From the NCBI GenBank assembly GCA_020634435.1, contig JACKBS010000010.1, positions 372,001 through 436,000 on the forward strand: a DNA stretch of 64,000 bases. Reading direction: 5' to 3'. A program made the position numbers and the translations under genes. The DNA is from Ardenticatenaceae bacterium (GTDB lineage Bacteria; Chloroflexota; Anaerolineae; Promineifilales; Promineifilaceae). The notes beneath the pieces were generated by a model. It was not told the DNA's origin. It ran no database searches and saw only the letters and a list, made by a program, of their open reading frames with translations. Positions 41,167 through 49,144 of the stretch are shown piece by piece (position 1 is the first letter of the stretch; each line of letters opens with the position of its first letter).

Positions 41167-41851
41167 AGCGATACCCCACGCCAAAAACAGTTTGGATACG
41201 CTGCGGATTGGCTGGATCGGTTTCGATCTTGCGCCGTAACTGGCGAATGTACACGTCTACGCTGCGCTCCAGGCCTTCATAATCATGCCCCAGCGCCAGT
41301 TCGATTAATTGCGCCCGACTTAACACTCGCCCTCTGTTTTCCAACAGCGCCACTAGAACAGCAAATTGATTTGGCGTCAGATCAAGGGCAGCGCCGCCCA
41401 AAGAGACGTGATGCGCGTCTACTTCTACCAGCAAATCGCCATCCTGGATAGTCTGCGGGGCCTCCGCATACCGATCCAGACGGCGAAAAAGAGCCCGGGC
41501 GCGGGCAACCAGTTCCCTGGGGCTAAACGGTTTCGTAACGTAATCGTCTGCGCCTAGTTCCAGCCCAATAAGGCGGTCAGTTTCTTCCACTCGGGCCGTG
41601 AGCATGATGATAGGCACCTGGGCGACAACGGCCGTTTTATCGCCACGAATCGCCCGGCACACATCCAACCCATCTAACCCCGGCAAGTTGAGGTCAAGAA
41701 TAACCAGGTCCGGTGTTTTAGTTTGTGCCAGCATTAAGCCGGTTTTGCCATCCGCCGCTAACAGCGTGGCAAAACCGGCCTGCTCAAAATAAGTTTGCAC
41801 CCATTGCGCAATTTTGTGTTCATCTTCGATGATAAGTACGGTTCGTGTCAT
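41159..41851 (-). CDS. OmpR/PhoB-family response regulator
   Basis: The 230-residue regulator has an intact receiver (acidic residues in 'LIIEDEHKIA', phospho-acceptor Asp in 'LVILDLNLPGLDG', Thr/Ser in 'IMLTAR', Lys in 'YVTKPFSPREL') and a C-terminal winged helix ('LDLTPNQFAVLVALLENRG', 'RSVDVYIRQLRRKIETD', 'TVFGVGYRYV'). It should bind DNA as a dimer when phosphorylated by the overlapping kinase. A perfect 15-bp hairpin lies in its leader, just before the start. The exported proteins encoded upstream on the same strand could be part of the same regulon, which is inference only. Confidence 0.94.
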   Translation of the reverse strand: MTRTVLIIEDEHKIAQWVQTYFEQAGFATLLAADGKTGLMLAQTKTPDLVILDLNLPGLDGLDVCRAIRGDKTAVVAQVPIIMLTARVEETDRLIGLELGADDYVTKPFSPRELVARARALFRRLDRYAEAPQTIQDGDLLVEVDAHHVSLGGAALDLTPNQFAVLVALLENRGRVLSRAQLIELALGHDYEGLERSVDVYIRQLRRKIETDPANPQRIQTVFGVGYRYV

Positions 41852-41859
41852 AAGTCTTT

Positions 41860-41892
41860 AATTTCCCGGAAACTCCAAGTTTCCGGGAAATT
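41860..41892. repeat. 15-bp hairpin between lipoprotein and regulator genes
   Basis: AATTTCCCGGAAACT (41860-41874) and AGTTTCCGGGAAATT (41878-41892) pair perfectly over a 3-base loop. It is 12 bases after the lipoprotein stop and nine bases before the regulator start, on the minus strand. No T-run follows. It could end or protect the upstream transcript, or hinder translation of the regulator. Confidence 0.82.
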
Positions 41893-41904
41893 ATGAGGGA
41901 GTTT

Positions 41905-42519
41905 CTAGGCAACACCCACAATTACGGTCATAAACCCTTCGCCGACAGTAATGGATTGTAAACCAACACCAGGCGGCAGCTGCCCAAGGGCCTGGCTGAG
42001 GGCGTCGTTTAGCGCCTGTTCCGCTGGTTGCCACACCAAGGGCGGCACGTTCACGCCGCCAGCAGTGGCGCTAATGACTTCAAATTGCAAAATACCACTG
42101 TTCACATACGGCCGAAAAACCACTTCCATATAGCCTGTGTCTGGCACTGTGCCGCCAACGATGATAGTCCCCCCAGTGAAGCGCACCGTGAACTCTTGAA
42201 CTTTTACCGCCCGGCCTCTTAATGTCGTGGCAGTTTGCACCTGGCTAATGGCCACATTTAATTCTGCTTCGGTGATGGTAATTTCGGCCGTGCCGCTGCC
42301 GTCTAGCTGTACAGTGGCAAATTTTTCGCCCATTGTAGCCCCTTGCCCGCCAGAAGTGGTGATGGTATTGGTGACTGCCTCTTGTGCCGGCTGCGCCGCT
42401 TGTGAAATACGGCCGCTTCCAACAGCGCTATTCCCAGCGGCACGGCCACCACAGGCCGATAGGGCCATTACCATGAGCATTAATAAAAACGAGATGAGCA
42501 TATTTTTTCTTACTGTCAT
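41905..42519 (-). CDS. Lipoprotein of unknown function
   Basis: I do not recognise the family. The 204-residue protein begins with a lipoprotein signal ending in lipobox 'ALSAC' near residue 22. A Gly/Ala/Gln-rich linker follows, then a compact domain of about 130 residues rich in beta strands ('DGSGTAEITITEAELNVAI', 'VQEFTVRFTGGTIIVGGTVP'). The pattern recalls lipid-binding or DUF-type periplasmic domains. AAAGGAAAG precedes the ATG. It lies between another exported protein gene and the response regulator-kinase pair, all on the minus strand. Confidence 0.75.
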   Translation of the reverse strand: MTVRKNMLISFLLMLMVMALSACGGRAAGNSAVGSGRISQAAQPAQEAVTNTITTSGGQGATMGEKFATVQLDGSGTAEITITEAELNVAISQVQTATTLRGRAVKVQEFTVRFTGGTIIVGGTVPDTGYMEVVFRPYVNSGILQFEVISATAGGVNVPPLVWQPAEQALNDALSQALGQLPPGVGLQSITVGEGFMTVIVGVA

Positions 42520-42616
42520 TATATCTTTCCTTTATTGGTGTTAAGTGTCGTGTCAATTTGGAGAGTGGAGATGACAGGTTATCAAATCCATTATCGCCAC
42601 TCTCTATTTCTGATGC

Positions 42617-43369
42617 TTACCGGTTAACACTGGTTGGGGTCATATTGGAACAGGGACCCGTGGTGTAGATGAATCTGGAAACGGCCGTATGCAACCCCGC
42701 GCTAATCCGATCTGCCTGTTCTGGGGTTAGCAAACCACTGGCCACAGCCTGATCCAGCCGCTCCTGAATGCCAGCCAGCAGCGCATCTACCAGCCCATCC
42801 ACGTCTGCACCATGAGCGTCGGCCACATCACCCAACGAATCGCCAGCCAGCAGCGCCTCGGCCATCTCTTCTACGCTCATGTCCAGGTAAGAAGCGGCCG
42901 TATCCCGCCACAGCCCCCAAATGCGGCCGCCATTACCACCCTGCCCCCAGTAGGGACCGCCACCATTTGTCACCAGAAAATTGACCGTTTGAGGCACGAG
43001 TAGTTTCAGCGTATCGCCCAGATCTTCACTGATAACACCGTCAGCAACAGCCTGGTCGATGCGCTCATTGCGCTGCAAGACCAGCTCAGCTTGCAAGGCA
43101 AGCAACTGCCGTTGGGTTGGCGCCAGCTCGGCCAGGGTCGCCCCATGCTGTAAACCGGTCACTACATCGTCAGTCGTCATGCCGTATGCTTCTGCGACCG
43201 TAGTGTTAATGGCCGCATCCCAATTACTCTGGCAGCCGGGATTGTTTGGTGTGGTAAACGGCCGTATTGGAACTCCTTCTGCCAGTGCGAGTGGCACACC
43301 AATGCCTGCCGCCAATACTGTTACAATCAAAAATGCCGCCAAAAATTGTAGATATCGTTTTTTTATCAT
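42617..43369 (-). CDS. Secreted helical-repeat protein, unknown function
   Basis: The 250-residue protein has a cleavable signal peptide (residues 1-30, ending 'PLALAEG'). The mature part is helical, with a module seen twice: 'EAYGMTTDDVVTGLQHGATLAEL...LVLQRNERIDQAVADGVI' and 'SYLDMSVEEMAEALLAGDSL', 'DGLVDALLAGIQERLDQAVASG'. Such modules are frequent in exported proteins of Chloroflexota and Firmicutes; their function is not known to me. Two Cys are present in the mature part. AAGGACA precedes the ATG. It could belong with the downstream lipoprotein and two-component genes. Confidence 0.72.
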   Translation of the reverse strand: MIKKRYLQFLAAFLIVTVLAAGIGVPLALAEGVPIRPFTTPNNPGCQSNWDAAINTTVAEAYGMTTDDVVTGLQHGATLAELAPTQRQLLALQAELVLQRNERIDQAVADGVISEDLGDTLKLLVPQTVNFLVTNGGGPYWGQGGNGGRIWGLWRDTAASYLDMSVEEMAEALLAGDSLGDVADAHGADVDGLVDALLAGIQERLDQAVASGLLTPEQADRISAGLHTAVSRFIYTTGPCSNMTPTSVNR

Positions 43370-43510
43370 TGTTTGTCCTTATTGCTTTAAAAGTTTTGTT
43401 TATGTGACAGCCACATCCAAAAATTTAGCAGCAAGATGTTAAGAAGTTGCGACAAAGTCTGGAGGTTTTAACGACATCACAAGCAGCGCGGGGATTTGGC
43501 TGAAAGGGCC

Positions 43511-43555
43511 AAAACAAAAAGGCCAGCCAGAATTACTTCTAAATTCTGACTGGCC
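43511..43555 (-). terminator. Intrinsic terminator downstream of the CPBP gene
   Basis: Read on the minus strand: a 14-bp stem (43521-43534 with 43542-43555, one G-U pair) and then TTTTTGTTTT. It is close in sequence to the terminator at 50151-50186. Confidence 0.9.
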
Positions 43556-43616
43556 ATGCTTAGAGATGATAATTTTGAATTATGCAGGCGTGCTTACCGG
43601 AACGGCCGTTTTCACT
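43556..43616 (-). pseudogene. Relic of an oxidoreductase gamma-subunit gene 3' end
   Basis: On the minus strand this stretch reads ...TAVPVSTPA-stop followed by nearly the same non-coding bases and terminator as the end of the gamma-subunit gene at 50211 (TAVPVSVPA-stop). Shared phrases include 'tgcttagagat', 'ttttgaattatgcaggc' and 'cttaccggaacggccgt'. No more of the gene is present upstream; the CPBP protease gene ends 19 bases away. It looks like a duplicated or recombined 3' end. Confidence 0.7.
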
Positions 43617-43634
43617 AATCCCTCAGGCATTTGA

Positions 43635-44417
43635 CTAAGCTAAACCCAGCACCACACCTAAAATCAGAAACAAGAAGAGTACAGTTTGCCCTGAATGCAG
43701 GATAATGGGAAACCAATTGGATCGAAAGTATTTACCCGTAAAAGCAAAACCTAGATCGGGTAACAAACCTCCCAGCCATACCCACGGCTCGTGAATGTGG
43801 TAGAGGGTAAACAGAACCCCATTGGCCACCCAATCCCATTTTCCAAAAACGCCATTCATCTTGGGTAGTAACACACCGCGGTAGAGAAATTCCTCGCCAA
43901 GGACCGTGTTAAAGATGCCCAGGGCCAGGAACCACCAGAACAAATACCAGGCTCCCTTATACTCTGGCAGCTTATCGGGAGTAAACAAAGCCGAGGCATC
44001 AAAACCTGCTGGAGCAGCAAGGAAGGGCAATAACCGCGTCCACAGTTCGGTTAAGGGAGTGATGGCCAGCATTTGGAAAACGGCATACACCAAAATAAGC
44101 GGTATCAACCACCACCACAGTCGCTTGTTCGTTTCGCCGGTTTTCTGAGAAACCGGGTGATTAAGCCAGAAACGCTTGCCGATAGTACGAAAGCGGATAT
44201 TGCCTTCTTCCCGGTAAAGAATGATTAGCGAAAGCACAAATTGCCAGATTAACCCGAAAGTAAACAGCTGAATCCGTAGTAGTCCGCTTTCCGCTGGGGA
44301 GCGTCCCTCGCTTAAGGCAGGGTAAACGCCCCACCCCAGCACCCACATTGGGATGCCCCCCAATGCCCAAATAGTTAGAATTTGCCACAGGGTATATTGT
44401 TTTGTTTCTTCTATCAT
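43635..44417 (-). CDS. CPBP family intramembrane metalloprotease
   Basis: The 260-residue membrane protein carries the CAAX/CPBP (Abi) motifs: EExxxR in 'LGEEFLYRGVLLP', FxxxH in 'NGVLFTLYHIHEP', and a late polar residue in the last spans. It has six to eight hydrophobic segments. Members cleave membrane proteins or peptides, and some process prenylated proteins or bacteriocins; the substrate here is unknown. GGAGAG precedes the ATG. A terminator and a gene relic follow. Confidence 0.88.
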   Translation of the reverse strand: MIEETKQYTLWQILTIWALGGIPMWVLGWGVYPALSEGRSPAESGLLRIQLFTFGLIWQFVLSLIILYREEGNIRFRTIGKRFWLNHPVSQKTGETNKRLWWWLIPLILVYAVFQMLAITPLTELWTRLLPFLAAPAGFDASALFTPDKLPEYKGAWYLFWWFLALGIFNTVLGEEFLYRGVLLPKMNGVFGKWDWVANGVLFTLYHIHEPWVWLGGLLPDLGFAFTGKYFRSNWFPIILHSGQTVLFLFLILGVVLGLA

Positions 44418-44557
44418 TTTCTCTCCGTTGCATCTTTACGTGATTGTTTCCAATTTATCAAAAGGCGCGGTGTGTTACCTATCCGCAAGCTAATGATTGG
44501 CTATAAATCGAAAAAGAATGGATACAAACGGAGAGCGCTATTTGGTAAAGGGAAGGA

Positions 44558-47500
44558 TTATTCATCCCGTAGTAGTTCCACCGCCCGCAGCCGGTTCACC
44601 AGCGACGAAGCCCCCGCCACCGTGACCAACGCCGCCGCCAGCACCGAACCCACCACCATCCCCAGCGAACCAAACGGCACAAGGTAGGGCGGATCGAGGA
44701 CGAACAACGGCCGTAACACATTGATCAGGTAATACGCCATCACCAGCCCCACCAACAAACCAACCACCGAACCAGCCACAGACGCCGTCAACGCTTCCGC
44801 GCCGATGAGCGCCCGAATCGTCGCTGGAGCCATCCCCTGCGCCCGCAGCGTTACATACTCGCGGCGGCGTTGCAGCAGCAGCCCGAAGACAAAAATCGCT
44901 ACCGTCAACGCCCCCATTGCCAGCGAATAGCCGGAATCTAGCTGGAGCAGCCCGCCGATGTTCAACGCCGCAAGGCTCGATTGGTCCTTCGCCAACGCCG
45001 TCAGCCGCGTGTCGATCTGCAACGAATTGCCATCTGGCTGGCTGCGCAGCGCGGCCAATGCCTGCGCCAAGGTCGCCTCAGACGCATCGCTGGTTTGCAC
45101 CAGGAAAAAGGCGGGCCTGGCGGAAGCAATCGTGCCTTCGTATTGACTGATGTCCATCAGCGCGTCCGCGCCGTCTGGGAAGCCGGGCAGACGCTCAAAC
45201 AAGCCGACCAGCTCCATCTCAATCTCGGTTTGCTCAGAACTGCCCCGCGCCAACAAAACCCGCAGCGTGTCGCCCACCTCGGCTTGCAAAAAGGCGGCCA
45301 TGTCAACGCTGACCAGCACGGCGTTGGGGTTTTTGGCGATGAGGGTCAGATTGTCAGCCGCGCCACCCATCGGGAAATGCGTATCATCCAACGGCGCGAC
45401 CTGAGCGTAAGCCATTGGGTCCAGCGCCGCCATATTGGCCACCTCCGAGGTGCGGTTAGAGCGCAGGATGACGTTATGCACGCCATACACCACGGGCGCG
45501 ACCCCGGCCACGCCATCCACCATAAACGCGGAGGCATCGGTTGAGCGGTAGGATTGCTCGCTGGCCGGACTGGGCGCGATTTTGAGGTCGGAGCCGACGG
45601 TATACCGCGCATCGGCCGCTTTTGCGCCATCGTAGGAGGCGGTGAAGATGGAGAGACTGGTGCCCAGGGCAATCACCATGCCCAAAATGATGGCCACATC
45701 CACCAGCGACCAGGCGCGCCGCTTGAGGCTCATGCGGTAGAGCAAGGCCAGCGGGCGTGAAAACCCCGCCGCCGTCATCTCCCGCACATGAGTCAAAATC
45801 CAGCCAAACAGCCGCCCGCCCAGCAGCGACCCGGCCACCCACGCCCCAATCGGCAGCAGCAGCAGCGCCAGCGGCAGTTCGACGGCGCGTCCCGCATACA
45901 CGGAGCCTGGCGTCCCCTCAAACCCTTTGGTCAAGATGACGATGAGGGTGGCGATGGCAACGGCCGTCATCCCCCACACATCCAGCCGATACCGCCGCCA
46001 CGCCGGAGGCTGCGTCCACAGCCGCGCCTTTTCCTCGTTGATTTCCCGATCAATGAAGCTGCGCCCCGTAGCGTACAGCGCCCCGCCCGTTGCCAGCAGT
46101 CCCGCCACCGTGCCCAACACCGCCGACGTCACCAGACTAATCAGCGCCGCCCGCAGCAGCGTGCTTTGGCCAATAACGCCAACGGCCGTTCCATACCCCA
46201 AGGCCACGCCCACCGTCGCGCCAACGGCCGTAATCAAACTCACCCGCAGCGCCAACATCGTCAGCAAATGGCGGCGGCTGGCCCCGCGAATGCGCAACGT
46301 CGCCTGCTCGCGCCGCTGTGCGCCTGCCAGCACCAATCCGGCATAGGCCGCCAGCGTCGCCGCCAAAATCGCGCCCGGCACGCCCAAAAAGACAAACATG
46401 AGCTTGGCCACGGCAGCATCGTCCCGGGCCACCGTCAGCGTGTTGGAGATGTTGTCCAGCAGAAAGTCTTGCTCACCCGCAACGGCCGTTACCGCGTCGG
46501 CGATTTGCTGTGTTTGTGCCAGCGCCACGCTCGGCTCCGCGTCCAGCAGTTCGCGGTCCACACCGATGTCAATCTCACGCACGGGCGGCGTCTTCACCCG
46601 GTCGCCTCGGCTGGTGGCGGCTCGCTCAAAGGCAGGCACCACCAGATTGGCAAACGTGGCCGAATCGACAATGACCGCATTGGGCACGTAGATGAACGTC
46701 TCCAAATCGGCCCCGCGACGGCTGGCAAACAGCGACCGTGCCTGTGTCAAATCAGCAATGCCGCTGACCCGCAAATCCAACTGCGAATCGTCGGGCAAAG
46801 CCAGCGTCACCATATCGCCCACGCCCACGCCGAGGGCATGGGCCGCCTCGGCGCTGATCATCGCCTCGCCCACGCGCTGCCCGCCGTCGGCAATCTGAAT
46901 CGTGCCGTCGTGGGCGGTGTACGCTGCGTCGAAGCCGAAAATACGCACCAGGCCGTCCACCGGCTGATTGGCGGCCAACGCGCCGGGGGCTAAATCGGCA
47001 AAGGAGAGCGGCTCGGCAAAGATAACGCCATCCAGCGCCTGAATCTGCTCGGCCAGTTCGACGAGGCTCAGCGGCTCGGCGGCGTTGGCGGTGACGGGCG
47101 TCACAATTTCGCGGGTGGAAAAGGTGGCGGCAAAATCCTGCGCGGAGACGGTGCCAGTGGTTGAGGCGGTGACTTGATAGGTGAGATGAACGGCCGTTCC
47201 TGCCGCCACCGTCCCCACATTTAACCCTCCCTGCGTCAGCCCGCTGGCAAATGGATTCTCCGCGCCATCTGCCACAGGTTCGCCATCGCGCCGCGCCGAA
47301 TCGGCCACATACGTCAGCCCGGCGGCGGGAATGGAACGCACGACCACCTCGTTGGCGGGCGTGTCGCCTTGATTAGCGAATGCCATCGTGACCTGAACAA
47401 CGTCACCCAGCGCAACTGGACCGGCGGGTGCAACCTCTAAACTCAGCTGCACATCGCCAGCCACAGGCGCAGAGAGGACGCGTTGCATGTCAATTGGCAG

Positions 47501-47656
47501 CGGCGCGACGGCGTTTTGGGTCATGGACGCCGACAAGCCATCGACAAAAAACAAAATGGCGCAAGATAGGCCCACGCCGAGTAAAACTCCGGCCACCGTG
47601 GACAAGGTGCGGCGGGGATTGCGGACTAGATCAGCCCAGACGTATCTGAAAAACAT
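44558..47656 (-). CDS. FtsX-family ABC permease with large extracytoplasmic insert
   Basis: The 1,032-residue protein has the MacB/FtsX-type layout duplicated into two permease halves. The first span is near residues 18-38, followed by an extracytoplasmic domain of about 370 residues. Inside it, 'LEVAPAGPVALGDVVQVTMA' to 'LTYQVTASTTGTV' resembles a DUF11/CARDB-like adhesion module, which is not usual in FtsX permeases. A MacB-like periplasmic core follows, then the first FtsX domain ('VFLGVPGAILAATLAAYAG'), a middle domain, and the second FtsX domain at the C-terminus. It is co-transcribed with two ATPases and a lipoprotein. It may drive release of lipoproteins, or signal across the membrane, rather than move small solutes. 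GAGG lies before the ATG. Confidence 0.88.
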   Translation of the reverse strand: MFFRYVWADLVRNPRRTLSTVAGVLLGVGLSCAILFFVDGLSASMTQNAVAPLPIDMQRVLSAPVAGDVQLSLEVAPAGPVALGDVVQVTMAFANQGDTPANEVVVRSIPAAGLTYVADSARRDGEPVADGAENPFASGLTQGGLNVGTVAAGTAVHLTYQVTASTTGTVSAQDFAATFSTREIVTPVTANAAEPLSLVELAEQIQALDGVIFAEPLSFADLAPGALAANQPVDGLVRIFGFDAAYTAHDGTIQIADGGQRVGEAMISAEAAHALGVGVGDMVTLALPDDSQLDLRVSGIADLTQARSLFASRRGADLETFIYVPNAVIVDSATFANLVVPAFERAATSRGDRVKTPPVREIDIGVDRELLDAEPSVALAQTQQIADAVTAVAGEQDFLLDNISNTLTVARDDAAVAKLMFVFLGVPGAILAATLAAYAGLVLAGAQRREQATLRIRGASRRHLLTMLALRVSLITAVGATVGVALGYGTAVGVIGQSTLLRAALISLVTSAVLGTVAGLLATGGALYATGRSFIDREINEEKARLWTQPPAWRRYRLDVWGMTAVAIATLIVILTKGFEGTPGSVYAGRAVELPLALLLLPIGAWVAGSLLGGRLFGWILTHVREMTAAGFSRPLALLYRMSLKRRAWSLVDVAIILGMVIALGTSLSIFTASYDGAKAADARYTVGSDLKIAPSPASEQSYRSTDASAFMVDGVAGVAPVVYGVHNVILRSNRTSEVANMAALDPMAYAQVAPLDDTHFPMGGAADNLTLIAKNPNAVLVSVDMAAFLQAEVGDTLRVLLARGSSEQTEIEMELVGLFERLPGFPDGADALMDISQYEGTIASARPAFFLVQTSDASEATLAQALAALRSQPDGNSLQIDTRLTALAKDQSSLAALNIGGLLQLDSGYSLAMGALTVAIFVFGLLLQRRREYVTLRAQGMAPATIRALIGAEALTASVAGSVVGLLVGLVMAYYLINVLRPLFVLDPPYLVPFGSLGMVVGSVLAAALVTVAGASSLVNRLRAVELLRDE

Positions 47657-47694
47657 AGTTGCCTCTTTCAGTAATCGGTATTCGATAGTCAGTG

Positions 47695-47730
47695 ATCGGT
47701 GAGCGGTTTTACCGATTACCGTTCACCGAT
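47695..47730. repeat. Hairpin at the stop of the ABC ATPase gene
   Basis: ATCGGTGAGCGGT (47695-47707) and ACCGTTCACCGAT (47718-47730) form a 13-bp inverted repeat with one mismatch (G-T in RNA), covering the ATPase stop codon. The flanks repeat 'gatcggt', 'accgatt' and 'accgtt' words. Confidence 0.65.
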
Positions 47731-48485
47731 AAGCGGTCACCGTCAATTTTCCCATCACACATTGTCACCAGCCGCCCCATGCTTTGGGCCACGACTGGAT
47801 CGTGCGTGACGATGACCAGAGTGGAGTTGAGTTGTTGATGGGCGTCGAGGAGGAGTTGGATGACGGAAACGGCCGTATCCTCATCCAGCGCCCCAGTTGG
47901 CTCATCGGCCAAAATGACGGCTGGTTTATGAATGATGGCGCGGGCAATCGCTGCCCGCTGCCGCTGACCGCCAGAAAGCTGGTCGGGCAGTCGCCCCCCC
48001 AGCCCGCCGATGCCCAACTGGTCGAGCAAATCGGCAATGCGCTGTTCGGCGTTGTCCGTGTCCTGACAAAGTGCGAGTTGCAAATGGATGTTCTCGGCAA
48101 CGGTCAAAAATGGCAGCAAGTTGTCGGCCTGGTACACCACGCCAATGGCATTTTTGCGGAACGCTACCCGCCGCGTTTCATTCAGCGCCGTCAGGTCGGT
48201 GTCGCCGATGGTGATCGCGCCGGAGGTGGGTTGCGCCAATCCGGCCAACACGCCCAGCAGCGTGGATTTGCCGCAGCCGCTTGGCCCCATGATCGCCACG
48301 CTGGAGCCACCCTCTACACAAAATTCAGGACAATCTAAGGCGCGGAACAGGCCAACGGCCGTATCGTATTCCACCAGCACATCCTTCACATGAATGTCAT
48401 TCCCGCGAAGGCGGGAATCCATGTTTGTAGATTCCCGCCTTCGCGGGAATGACAACGGCATGGTCGAAATGTTATTGTTTTTCAT
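47709..48485 (-). CDS. ABC transporter ATP-binding protein, repeat at N-terminus
   Basis: The ATPase core is complete: Walker A 'GPSGCGKSTLLGVL', Q-loop 'VVYQADNLLPFL', signature 'LSGGQRQRAAIARAI', Walker B 'VILADEPTGALD', H-loop 'VIVTHDPVVA'. It fits the MacB/LolD group that partners FtsX-type permeases. The first 32 codons are odd: 'SFPRRREST' and 'DSRLRGND' are translations of a palindromic repeat at 48396-48453. A GTG at 48389, just after the repeat, starts 'VKDVLVEYDTAVG', which is where homologues begin, so the true start may be there. With the ATG at 48485 the gene overlaps the preceding one by four bases. Confidence 0.85.
   Translation of the reverse strand: MKNNNISTMPLSFPRRRESTNMDSRLRGNDIHVKDVLVEYDTAVGLFRALDCPEFCVEGGSSVAIMGPSGCGKSTLLGVLAGLAQPTSGAITIGDTDLTALNETRRVAFRKNAIGVVYQADNLLPFLTVAENIHLQLALCQDTDNAEQRIADLLDQLGIGGLGGRLPDQLSGGQRQRAAIARAIIHKPAVILADEPTGALDEDTAVSVIQLLLDAHQQLNSTLVIVTHDPVVAQSMGRLVTMCDGKIDGDRLSVNGNR
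48396..48453. mobile_element. Palindromic repeat with 24-bp arms inside the ATPase frame
   Basis: The 24-base left arm (48396-48419, GTCATTCCCGCGAAGGCGGG...) and its exact complement (48430-48453) flank a 10-base loop. Its core matches the smaller hairpin in the element at 15123-15243. The length of 58 is not a multiple of three, but the surrounding frame is open through it. Confidence 0.85.
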
Positions 48486-49144
48486 CGCGCCACCACCTGC
48501 CGGTTGTGCAACTTTAGCCGCACGTCAGCCTGATCGGCCAGCGCCAAATCGTGTGTCACAAAAATGACGGCCATGTCCGAATGGAACACATCACCGACGA
48601 CAGATTCGGCCGTGGTGGCGTCCAGTTGGGCCACCATCTCATCGGCCAGCAGCAAGCGCGGCTTGTTGGCCAAGGCCACCGCCAGCGAAACCCGCTGCGC
48701 CTCACCGCCCGAAATTTGGCGCGGCAGATGGGAGGCGCGGTGCGCCACGCCCATCCGTTTGAGCAACTCGCGGGCTTGCGAAGACCGTACCCGCTGCCCG
48801 CCAAAGCCCAACGCCAGTTCCACATTTTCTAGCGCCGTCAGGAATGGAATCAGGTTTTCCGACTGGAGGGCGATGCCGATGCGTTGGGCACGTAGTTCGG
48901 CACGTGCCTCATCGCTAAGATCGTGTAAGGCCGTTCCCTCTAATTCCACTGTGCCGCCGTCGGGGCGCAGCAGCCCGGCGATGAGGGAAAGCAGCGTGGA
49001 TTTGCCACTGCCCGATGGCCCTACCAGGCTCACCTTTTGCCCCGGTTTGACGGTGAGATTGACATCTTGCAAAACGGGATTCACGCCTGTGGCGGATTGG
49101 TAACTTTTAGAGACGCCTTTGAGCTGGATAATAGGCGCTGTCAT
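48482..49144 (-). CDS. ABC transporter ATP-binding protein
   Basis: The 220-residue ATPase has Walker A 'GPSGSGKSTLLSLI', Q-loop 'IALQSENLIPFL', signature 'ISGGEAQRVSLAVAL', Walker B 'LLLADEMVAQLD', and H-loop 'IFVTHDLALA'. The Walker B continues with 'EMVAQLDATT' rather than the usual 'EPTGxLD', a change near the D-loop. Together with the second ATPase in the operon, a heterodimer that drives the two-half FtsX permease is likely. The start overlaps the lipoprotein stop by four bases (ATGA), and its stop overlaps the next frame by four bases. Confidence 0.92.
   Translation of the reverse strand: MTAPIIQLKGVSKSYQSATGVNPVLQDVNLTVKPGQKVSLVGPSGSGKSTLLSLIAGLLRPDGGTVELEGTALHDLSDEARAELRAQRIGIALQSENLIPFLTALENVELALGFGGQRVRSSQARELLKRMGVAHRASHLPRQISGGEAQRVSLAVALANKPRLLLADEMVAQLDATTAESVVGDVFHSDMAVIFVTHDLALADQADVRLKLHNRQVVAR

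Noticed and set aside
44421..44535. 9-bp inverted repeat CTCTCCGTT / AACGGAGAG flanking the CPBP-permease gap
   Set aside because: The arms are 97 bases apart and one is the RBS of the CPBP gene, so chance is a sufficient explanation.
45788..46993. Long plus-strand open frame of about 400 codons
   Set aside because: It lies wholly antisense to the FtsX-type permease, is very rich in Arg, Gln and His, and shows no recognisable motif. It is a by-product of the codon use of the real gene.
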